DNA of 64,000 nucleotides, taken from positions 6,078,501 to 6,142,500 of the forward strand of contig JARWKL010000008.1 in the NCBI GenBank assembly GCA_029961685.1, in the 5' to 3' direction. The notes beneath the pieces were generated by a model. The model ran no database searches, was not told the DNA's origin, and was given only the letters and a program-made list of their open reading frames with translations. Each line of letters begins with the position of its first letter. The first letter of the stretch is position 1. The DNA comes from Aristolochia californica (lineage: Eukaryota; Streptophyta; Magnoliopsida; Piperales; Aristolochiaceae). The position numbers and the translations under genes were made by a program. Positions 55,701 through 64,000 of the stretch are shown in pieces.

Positions 55701-56697
55701 ATGAGAGGGGAAAGAGGAACCAACCGAGAGGAGCAAGAGGAACCAACCTGAGCTTGACTTTAATCAAAAATCATTCATCAAATATAAAGAATCCTTATCT
55801 AGAAACTATCATGCTGGCTTTTATCTAGAAAGGTAGATCTCATATCTTTCAAAGCATGGAAAGTCTTAAATCCTCATGCATTAACCCTTAGTCGAGCAAG
55901 GAAGAAGTACTTATTTCAAGTATCAAATGAGAAATACTAAAGGTAAGTTTCATGCATCTTAACTTATGCAAGCATTCAAAGATGGAAGGTTTGGGTAATC
56001 CACATATTATCATTCCATGTAGGAAGATACTCAATCTTCTAAACAAAATTAACTCCAAATCAAATTTCTTTTAAGAAGGAAACTTTCCTTCTATGTTGAA
56101 CATGCCAACTTGCATGCCACCTTTAACTTTCATTTCTCTTTGAGAAGTTTTAGGCAAGATGATCCAGGAAATAACTCAATTACAGAAGTTTTGATTTATT
56201 TCTAGATTCATCATCTTCTTCTTCAAAAAAAGAAAAAAGAGGTCTTGGCAGCACATAACCAAATCAAGGATGTGTGGCATATAACCTAATCAACAGCCCA
56301 AAAACACATAAGATCAATGACCTTTGGTTTTGAAATCATAAGAGCTTGTTTACATGTATTTTCCAAGTTACCAAATCAACTTTACAAAAGCAGCAGCATA
56401 ACCGAGCTTGATTAATTGAACCAGAATTTGCAAATCGATTATGAAAAGCCATGAAAGAGTTACCACCAAAGCAAAAGAAATACCTTTCAAGATTTTTATC
56501 TAGATTAAACCAGAATCATCATCCCTTGTTCAACTTTATGAGATTGGAGCCTCGGTACCAATGACATTGGAGAGAAGAAAAAAATAACAAAGATGAAGAA
56601 CTTATCTTAGAGTAGCCTAATCCTTGCTTCTTCAAAAGTACTCGAACCGAATCATGATAATCTTACTCACAGTCTTAATGTTGGGATCCAAAAACCA
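55701..56697 (-). other. Leader of a family A copia element
   Basis: Non-coding, on the internal side of the LTR at 56712. The last ~130 bp (56570-56697) resemble 14750-14933, the leader of the nested element, e.g. AACTTATCT followed by CCTTGCTTC. No gag follows; the leader is cut near 55700 by the preceding LTR. Confidence 0.5.
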
Positions 56698-56711
56698 CTA
56701 CTTTGATACCA

Positions 56712-57148
56712 TGTTGGATTTAGGATCCCGAGACAAGGTCTTAGACCAAAGTGGTGAGAGAGGAGAGGAAGAAGAAGAGGAGAAAAAATGAGAGGAAGAA
56801 AGAAGAAAAGAGAGAAAGAGAGAGATGGCAAAAAGAGAGATGAAGCTCAAGAGAGTTTGGGAGAAGAGAGAAATGTTAGGGATGAATTTGAGAAAAGAGG
56901 GAAGACTTAATGATCTACCCCTTGCTTTGAGACTTTATTTATAGTTTATGAAGGAAGGTTACAATGACTACAACTCCCTTAGGGGGTACAAGCATTCAAA
57001 AGGAAAAGACATAAGTTGACATACATCATTCTTCTTTAATTACATCCTTGTGCCATCCTTATGAGAAGAGCATTTAATTACTCTTTGTGCCACCTCCTTG
57101 ACTTGGCTAAGGTTATTACCTTAATGCCACTTGAGGTGTCTTCCAACA
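56712..57148 (-). repeat. 5' LTR, family A, minus strand
   Basis: The + strand reads TGTTGGATTTAGGATCCC to CTTCCAACA, 437 bp. Primer site at 56698-56713 (rc CATGGTATCAAAGTAG). Contains TTTATTTATAGTTT (TATA reversed) near 56934. Same family as 579-969 and 62249-62691. Confidence 0.75.
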
Positions 57149-58369
57149 CCTTAGAATATATTAGAGCACTTAGACAAATTCATTCTCATGCTTTTAGAGT
57201 CAACTTAGTTGAATTGGCATTGAAATGATCGATTAGCCTCTACCAAAGATCAACCATCCAAGAGTGTGCAGGCCAAGACTATAAAGCATGATCGATCGAG
57301 CATAGCTGATTGATCGATCATCCAGAATATGGCCATATCATGCTATATAGAGTGATTGATCATCCCATTTGGGTTGATCAATCAATATTGTCCAGGCAAG
57401 TAAATTTCACAAGGAATAATTGATAATACCACATGATTGATCAATAAGACAAAACCTTGCCAATCGGTGACATAAAGCATGATCGATCATACTTGCATTG
57501 CACAACCGTAAGAAATTTTGTGAGATTGATCATCCCCTGACAATGATCGATCAACTTAACTTTTCAGGACCAATGGTAACATATTGATCGATCAATAAGT
57601 CACATCCTGACACAAAAAGAGCCTTTATGAACGATTGATCGATCAATCAAGGGTCTATTTTTTAAAACGGGCAAAAATCGACTAGTTTGGTTTGGAAAAT
57701 TTATAAATATCTCACCAAACCATGCATTGAGAAGTTAATGAGCATTTATTGGCAAAAGCTTAGAGCTTTTATCTTCAAACTTGAAAAACTTTTCAAAAGT
57801 GCTTTAGAGTGAAATAGTGAACCTTAGCCTTGAACAATCACAGTTTCCATTCCTTCCTTGCATTGTATTCTAGACAAGCTCCATCACTCCACATTGTGCT
57901 ACTAAAGAAGTGGAAGCTTAAATCACTCAAGGAGAAGGAATTCTCCAAGTAAAGGGTGTAAGTTCTTACCTTTCTTTAATTTCATCTTGTAAAAGGTTTA
58001 TCTAGAACCTATTCAATCTAGATAGAAAGGGCTAGCTAGAGCTAGAACCTAGCTAATCTCATGAGGAGATGTGATTGTAAAAAGCATGTATTGAGCTACA
58101 CGTGGCTTAAAGATAGCTGGAATCTCTTTGTGTAAATTACGGCTATTAGAGCTTAAAAATAATGGAATTTCCCAAGATAGGGTTCTTGGGTCATGGATAC
58201 CATTAGGGGAACATCAATAACAAAAAAAATTATTTGTGTTATGGTGTGTGAATGTTTATATTTCATTGAATTTGTGAATTTGCATGATCTGTTTGTTTAC
58301 ACACCTTATGTAGTTTATAATTTGAAACACTCAATTCACCCCCCTCTTCAGAAGCTACCTGGGCCAACA
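57149..58369 (+). repeat. Family D LTR, 5'-truncated
   Basis: Begins at the edge of the family A LTR, so its start is lost. GATCGATC palindromes run from 57228 to 57650. The conserved 3' part (CTAGATAGAAAGGGCTAGCTAG near 58017, CACCCCCCTCTTCAGAAGC near 58337) ends GGGCCAACA. No primer site follows, so it is a 3' or solo LTR. Confidence 0.7.
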
Positions 58370-59414
58370 ACTAAGTGATTTTTTTACAAGATTTTGATTT
58401 TCATAGAGATTTTAATTCTATAGAAACTACACAAAGATGATGAGGTTAACTGATAAAATTATTTTTGAATCAATTACCAAAATCAAGTTCCATCCAAAAA
58501 AGTCTATGAATTAACTTGAATATCAAATTTAGAGTTCCAATTTGCTTTTGTTAACTTCATTTGTGAGCAATGACCAGGTCTAAAATGGCTTTTAAAATGT
58601 GACATCTCTCCAATTAAGTATCTTCCTACCGCTTCTTTCATTCTTCCTTCAAAATTTTAGTATCATTTATTGTAGGTTCTTTAAGTAGTTCAAGGATTTA
58701 AACATGAAGGAGAAAATTTTATCTTTTCAACCCATCTTGCATTATTAGTTCTATCAAATTAATCCAATTTCGCAAGACTTTTGATTCAAGAATTTGAGTG
58801 ATGCCACATTTGATTCTGAAGAAGCAATATTGATGATGAATTATTCTTTAAGATCGTTAATTTTATGTTGGGGAATGGTTAATGACATTAGAAAAAAATC
58901 AACTTTTGCGATTATTTCACTTTGCATCAACTAGGTAATGTCTCCTTGGTATGTACTTTGTTGATATGTTGACGACAGATTTTGTCCCAGGTACAATGAA
59001 GCCAATGAAATTCAATATCCAACAATTATCATAAACACTCACTATCTTTGATGAAACAATGCTTTCAAACTTGAAAATGCTAAAAATGATTTGATAAAAT
59101 TAGGATCATGTGGTCTCGAATTTGAACCATACCTTCAGGCCTCAAGTCATCTTGTCCCAACCATATCCAACAAGAGTCAATATGGGGTGTCAATTTTATC
59201 AATTTATTCATTTTTTATTTGTTATTTATTAAACACTAGAACTTTGTTTATATAACAACATCATTTTTTTACACCTTTTATGGTTTTATAGATTTCAAGT
59301 TATTTTTACTATTTTATTATTTACACGATTCCCTACTTTTTTTGTTAAATAAATATGTATATAATTTGTACATGGTAGTGTATTTTCAAAACATTAACAC
59401 TCATGAGGGATGAT
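58370..59414. other. AT-rich, nothing recognised
   Basis: About 1 kb without coding or transposon signature that I can name. 59220-59360 is very T/A-rich. Confidence 0.4.
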
Positions 59415-59612
59415 TCAATACGAAAAAACATTTGGTGCAAAACATGCGAAACGGCTATCTCAGCCGTCAGATCATGACCAACGGCTATCTCATCCATCCG
59501 ATCAACGACAATCTCAACCCTTCGATCAACGACTATCTCAACCGTTCAATCATGATCGGACAACTGAGAAAGCCATTTCACATGTTTCACACCAAATGAA
59601 TTTTCGTATTGA
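59415..59612. mobile_element. MITE-like element with internal 27-bp tandem repeats
   Basis: Inverted ends of about 45 bp: the left starts TCAATACGAAAAAACATTTG, the right in reverse TCAATACGAAAATTCATTTG, both running into an AAACATGYGAAAYGGCT phrase and TCTCAG. The core has about four ~27-bp units of type CAACGRCTATCTCAACCGTTCGATCA. Possible 3-bp flank GAT on both sides. No transposase. Confidence 0.7.
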
Positions 59613-59831
59613 GATGTAATCTTTTGATATGTTATAATTTCAAATGCAATCAACTAATGCATATTTCAAATATGACCTAATTCTGAATGCCACTTGATTT
59701 CAAATAAGGCCAATAAAATCTATTAAATATGAGGATAACCAAAAATATTTTTTTAACTAAAAACTCATTAAATAAAAGTGAAAATAACAACCACATATGT
59801 AGCCCTTAAAAACAAAAAAAGTGTCTGTTAT

Positions 59832-59911
59832 TTTTTGGGATAGGCCTTGGACCCAACTTCACATAGGTAATTTTTGGATAGGCCTTGGACCCAACTTCAC
59901 ATAGGTAATTG
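59832..59911. repeat. Near-perfect ~38-bp tandem duplication
   Basis: GGATAGGCCTTGGACCCAAC and the following ACTTCACATAGGTAATT phrase occur twice back to back (59838 and 59876). Confidence 0.85.
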
Positions 59912-60621
59912 TGGTTCCTATTATTTTATTGTTTTCAAACATATACACACCTTTGTACACAACCCTCCTCTACTGTTTGTTAAACGTCCTATATACTTGT
60001 ATTCATAACGTCCTTTCTAAAATAACACTTCCAATGGAAGTGTTAAAGTAGAACATGCAAACAAAAAAGATTTTTAGTCTTAATAACAGCATCAAACAAA
60101 TGTCCTATGACGATAGTAACATTGACATCAACATTAATAACAAAAGTATCCAATAAAATTCATCAAAGGTTTTAAAAGAATTGGAGCAGGCAAGATGTGA
60201 AGCACAGTAACTAGGACTAAGCATAAGTGACATAATAAATGAAAATAGAGGGAATATTAGCATTTTCTTGGAGCTTTTTATTATTCTCATTTTTAGATGA
60301 ATTCATCTAATAATGTATATTTTCTCCACAAATAGTTTTCCTCATATCCTTTCCATTTTATGTCCTTGTAAGTGAGCTGGGACTTGAATATTTGATCCAA
60401 CATCTGGGTCAATGTTCCTACCAGTTACTACTACTCAAATTTCTTGTCCTGCCTCATGGGTTTGTTTCTCTGAAAGCTTAACCAAAGATCGAATCACCTA
60501 TATAATGTTCTCAAAAGTTGATATAGAATCTCTAGACTTGCTTGAGCTATTCACCTTGGCCAATTTTAGACTTAAAAGACATGAGAACAAGCACTGGAAA
60601 TACCTACATTGTGTTCTAAAG
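59912..60621. other. AT-rich spacer
   Basis: No gene supported. A 99-residue open frame at 60412-60711 has no recognisable motif and runs into a repeat. Confidence 0.35.
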
Positions 60622-60968
60622 CAATGTTATCAGACTCAGACCAGACCTATCGACTACTCCAAGTTCATCCGGACCCATTCCCACTTCCATGTCACAAAAC
60701 AATCAGACTAAAAAAAGAGTCAAAGTTCGGTTAACTAGGCTGGTTTCCTAGTTCAACCGGTAAAGGAGGGGCCCTACCCTTTCCTTTTGTCTATTAGCAA
60801 GGGAGGGTCATCCATTCACTCATGGCTGCCACTCCCTCCACCTTCCCACCGCCCCAATCTAGGTTGACATTATATGCCATCATCAATGGTTTAACCTGTG
60901 GTTGAACACAATTCAACCCATCCCAGTCCATTCATAGGGTCAATGATCTGATTGACTTTACAACATTG
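60622..60968. mobile_element. Candidate MITE with CAATGTT ends
   Basis: Starts CAATGTTATCAGACTCAG and ends, in reverse, CAATGTTGTAAAGTCAATCAG. Inside are GGTTNAAC/CCGGT-type phrases (CTAGTTCAACCGGTAAAGG near 60750), common in dispersed plant repeats. Flanks do not show a clear duplication. Confidence 0.4.
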
Positions 60969-61700
60969 TTGTTAAATGCAAATGTAACCTTAAAAAGACT
61001 CAATAAAAATGAGATAACATTCATGAAAATAGGGGATTAAAAATATGTTTAACACTTACAGGCAATTTTCTCTCCAAATCCCACAATCCTTTTTCTTCAT
61101 CAAATTTCAATGGAATTTTCTGAAAAAATTTCACACCAAAATTAGGTGACAGATGCAAAATAGAACTGTATCACATAAAAGATATTATAGAAATATAGTT
61201 AGGACAGTCAAATGTATAGAGGGAAATGACAAAAAACGCATATTGTTAGGAAATGTGGCTCAAAGGTAATATGTACCTTTTATTCTATGTTGTAGTTTGG
61301 GTTGGTAAAGTCAGTATTAGCTCTTATTTATTATTTAATATTTAGTTCTATGGCTTGAAAGGAAAGAGGGGTATTCAGCTCATTGTACCTTATTTTCACT
61401 TAAGTGGCTACTAGCCCAGGTTAAGGGCCAATGTTCTCCCCCTAATGACACTGTCTCTTTCTAATGGAAGTTTCTCGTCTATTTTCCACCTTTTCTTTTT
61501 ATCTCTCTTCCTAAACTCCTTGAATATGAGATTCTACATGGTATAAAACAACAAAATCCAACTAGGAAAGATTCTTCAAGACCTGCGTCAACTCTAGGGA
61601 GGATCAAGATTTGTTTTTTCTACTAAAAGAAGTTCTGAGTAAAAAATCTCCCCTCTCTTATGCCATAACCAAGTCATTAATGGCTTATAGATTCTTAGAC
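60969..61700. other. AT-rich spacer before copia remnant
   Basis: No domain recognised. 61390-61620 may be part of the decayed copia that follows, but I cannot support it. Confidence 0.3.
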
Positions 61701-62248
61701 AGTGTTTGATGTGCTTGTGCATCTAAGAGGATTATATGTGGCCTTCCCATGCCCACACAGACCTTTCCAGGTCTTTGTAATTGCATGATTTGTTGCAATC
61801 AAAAACTATGGTTACTTCAACATAGAAGGGTTCTCAGATGATTGAAAGTCCACTTCTGGGTTACTGTACAATGGTGTGATGAAAGTTGGTTACATGGAGA
61901 AGCAAGAAGCAAAATATGGTGGCAAGGTCCAGTGTAAAAGCAAAATACACAACTATGGCACATAAAGTCAGTGAATTTCTATGGATTAGATCCCTTCTCA
62001 CATAATTGGGATTCTATAAAGAAGATTATATGGATCCACATTGTGATAATCAAGCGGGTATCCATATCAATTCGAATCCGGCCTTCCACGAAATAACAAA
62101 ACATATTGAGGTGGACTGTCACTTTATACGGGAAAATTCCAAATCGACATATTATACCTCATTCATATTTCATTACAATGACAAGTTGTAGACATCCTTA
62201 CAAAGCCTGTCACTCACAAGATCTTATCCACCCCAACTTGAGGATTGT
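61700..62248 (+). pseudogene. Copia RNase H C-terminal remnant
   Basis: Frames read GYCT-V near 61860, NLVTWRSKKQNMVARSS-like near 61890-61935, then [20 protein letters not shown] and [14 protein letters not shown] at 62030-62125. These are the end motifs of copia RNase H. Stops and frameshifts are present. A decayed polypurine segment (CAACTTGAGGATTG) precedes the LTR. Confidence 0.75.
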
Positions 62249-62520
62249 TGTTAGAAGATGAGCTCAAGCCCACACGACCAAGGAGAAGGCCCAAATGTCC
62301 AAGAGAGGTGGCATGATGGTAAATAAGAAGTCATCTCATAAAAATGGCATAAGGATATAATTAGTCAAGGAGAACATGTCTACTTATATTATTATTTTTA
62401 TGTAAAGCTTGTAGCCCTAAGGGCATTATAGACATTTAACATCCTCTAAAAAACTGTAAATAGAGGCTATTGGTTTCGGGTAGAGCATCAAACTCTCTCC
62501 CCTTCTCTCAACTCATCCAA

Positions 62521-62566
<46 letters not shown>

Positions 62567-62691
62567 CCTCCCTCCCTTTCTCTCTTCTCTACCAGAGTTC
62601 TCTCTTTGCTTCTCTTCCCTTCTTCTCTTCTCTTCTCCTCTTCCTCTTTTACTTTGATTGAGGTTCTAATCATGGGATCATAAATTCAACA
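62249..62691 (+). repeat. 3' LTR, family A
   Basis: TGTTAGAAGATGAGC to TAAATTCAACA, 443 bp. TATA-like CTGTAAATAGAGG near 62454, (CT)n at 62523-62562, then CATGGGATCATAAATTC. Matches 579-969 along its length. Confidence 0.8.
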
Positions 62692-63361
62692 AGAACAAAG
62701 TTTTTAATACTTTAAGTACATGTAATGAAGTATATCGAGCTTGTTGGAACAAGGAATGCCAAGAGATATACTAAGAATTTGAAATTTTTGGCAAATTTGG
62801 GATTTTTTCATGCAAAGGATAAAATCAGAAATTTTAGCACAAAAATCTTTGCAAAAGGCTTTGGCATTCCAGAAAATGTTCATCCAATGCTTTGGGATGA
62901 GTTTCGGTTCTTATTTATAAGTTTCATGATGAAACTAACCATTTTTACTATTGTACAAAAAGCTACTCTAGAGGGATGATAGATCATACTTTTGTTAGGA
63001 ATTAGATGCCCTAATTCCAAACTAACAAGAGCAATAATAATAATCACGGAAGAAAGGAAAAGCAAGTACAAGAATACAAACAAGATTTATACAGGTTTGC
63101 CTCAAGGTGAGACTACGTCCTATCTTCCACCATTGTCGTATTCCATTATAAAGATAAAATAGTTTACAAGAGAGATCGCATACTTACATGTGTTTTCTCT
63201 AACCTCCCGAGCTACAAGTCCAACTCCTTCTCGGTGATGATAAAACCCTAATAACAACGCCCCTCAATTATAAAGAGAAAATTAGGGCAATCGCGATATA
63301 AGAGTAAAATTTCTAAATTGCCCTTAATGAAACAACAATTAGAAGTCTTCCTAACCCAACA
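62692..63361. other. Unassigned DNA with LTR-like segment
   Basis: 62725-62979 is open for 84 residues without a known motif. 62990-63340 resembles copia LTR leaders of the 'TTTATACAGGTTTGCC...GAGACTACGTCC' type (63088-63122), but no ends are defined. Confidence 0.35.
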
Positions 63362-63384
63362 CCCCCCCCCCCCCCCCCCCCCCC
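63362..63384. repeat. Poly-C run of 23
   Basis: Uninterrupted C at 63362-63384. Prone to slippage, so length is uncertain. Confidence 0.9.
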
Positions 63385-64000
63385 TTTGCCAAACCCCATG
63401 GCGACCTTTCTGCGAAGGTAAATCTGCGTACCGACACAATGTAAGGTGTTGATTAGGCTCCACAAACTTAACAACTTTTTTATTGATTGATCATTCAACA
63501 CCAAATTTTTTTTTTGTTTTACTTCCTTTGGCAAATCTGAATGATCGATCATGTTTTACACACTTATTTGGCAGTATCCAGGATGATCAATTGTGCTTTA
63601 TAACTCCTTTGCATCATAATGGATACTTAATCATTCATGTAAAGGATGATTGACCATGTATTATAAGCCTTGCCTTACAACATTTTTTTATAATTGATCA
63701 TGAGTCATGAAGGATGATGATATATCATGCCTTATGTTGGAAAGTGTGTTACATTTTGGATGATTGATTACACGTTTAGAACAATGATCAATGATATCGT
63801 TTCGCAGCATATGCAATTAAGCTCTAAGTATGGGTTAGGCCAAAACTAAGGGATTAATTGTTTTTAAAACATTTGTATAAGATTTTAAAACATGGATTTT
63901 GAAAAAAAATTATATCCTAATACTCCAAAACATACTTTTATCTAAGAATTAGAATTTGGGTGGCTATCCTCTTACATAGCTAGAGGTTTGGGGATTTTCT
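63385..64000. repeat. Family D LTR-like fragment
   Basis: GATTGATCATTC, ATGATCGATCAT and similar palindromes recur between 63484 and 63795, as in the family D LTR. Its end lies beyond the window or is not recognisable. The final 150 bp show nothing else. Confidence 0.45.

Noticed and set aside
59410..59619. 69-residue frame with repeated SQPSDQR-like units
   Set aside because: It is a translation of the MITE's tandem repeats; the ends lie in the inverted repeats.
60412..60711. 99-residue plus-strand frame as a gene
   Set aside because: No recognisable domain, and its end falls in a dispersed-repeat candidate.
62488..62673. Arg/Glu-rich minus-strand frame
   Set aside because: Translation of the (CT)n microsatellite in an LTR.

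Overview
This is nuclear DNA of a flowering plant. The evidence is GT-AG introns, plant-specific gene families (pollen Ole e 1/extensin-like, plant U-box), low GC, and a dense load of Ty1/copia and Ty3/gypsy LTR retrotransposons primed by initiator tRNA-Met (TGGTATCAGAG-type primer sites). I cannot fix the species. No bacterial, organellar, CRISPR, rRNA or tRNA feature was seen.

Only two genes look intact: a two-exon Pollen Ole e 1/extensin-family gene at 8063-8759 (+), and ABCF1, a GCN20-type soluble ABC ATPase, at 46808-50727 (-), with five coding exons, a 5'UTR intron and 599 residues. Next to ABCF1, tail to tail, is a decayed plant U-box E3 ligase gene (43359-46345, +). A GC-rich AT-hook protein fragment with three in-frame stops lies at 41742-42235. 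Nearly everything else is transposon-derived.

Layout. 1-7286: copia remnants in + orientation, including a 2.56 kb LTR element (4397-6956) inserted at the end of an RNase H region. 7287-7618: probable CACTA terminus. 8063-8759: Ole e 1 gene, followed by a small MITE-like hairpin. 9209-21311: copia remnants on the minus strand, dominated by a truncated element (10427-21311) that carries an internally deleted element in its gag and a 4.46 kb hAT transposon (16673-21131, 8-bp target duplication) in its 5' LTR. 21312-39218: a SIRE/Maximus-like copia element (-) with an env-like region, broken by a chromovirus-type gypsy element (22339-27608), a solo LTR (29823-30251) and a 4.0 kb pol-less LTR element (31559-35557, perfect 5-bp duplication) that itself holds a solo LTR. 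39219-41555: LTR pieces, one with a 41-bp hairpin. 41742-50856: gene island (AT-hook and U-box pseudogenes, ABCF1). 51313-58369: a gag-protease-only gypsy derivative and a stack of copia LTRs. 58370-64000: mostly unrecognised AT-rich DNA with two MITE-like elements, a copia RNase H tail with its LTR, and LTR-like pieces.

The genes do not form a pathway. What links the window is insertion history: copia LTR families A, B and D recur throughout, and at least two LTRs look like mosaics of A and B. No wholly new biological system is evident. The most original signals are the mosaic LTRs, the duplicated 5' splice site in ABCF1, the pol-less 4 kb element, the GATCGATC-rich LTR family and the AT-hook relic.
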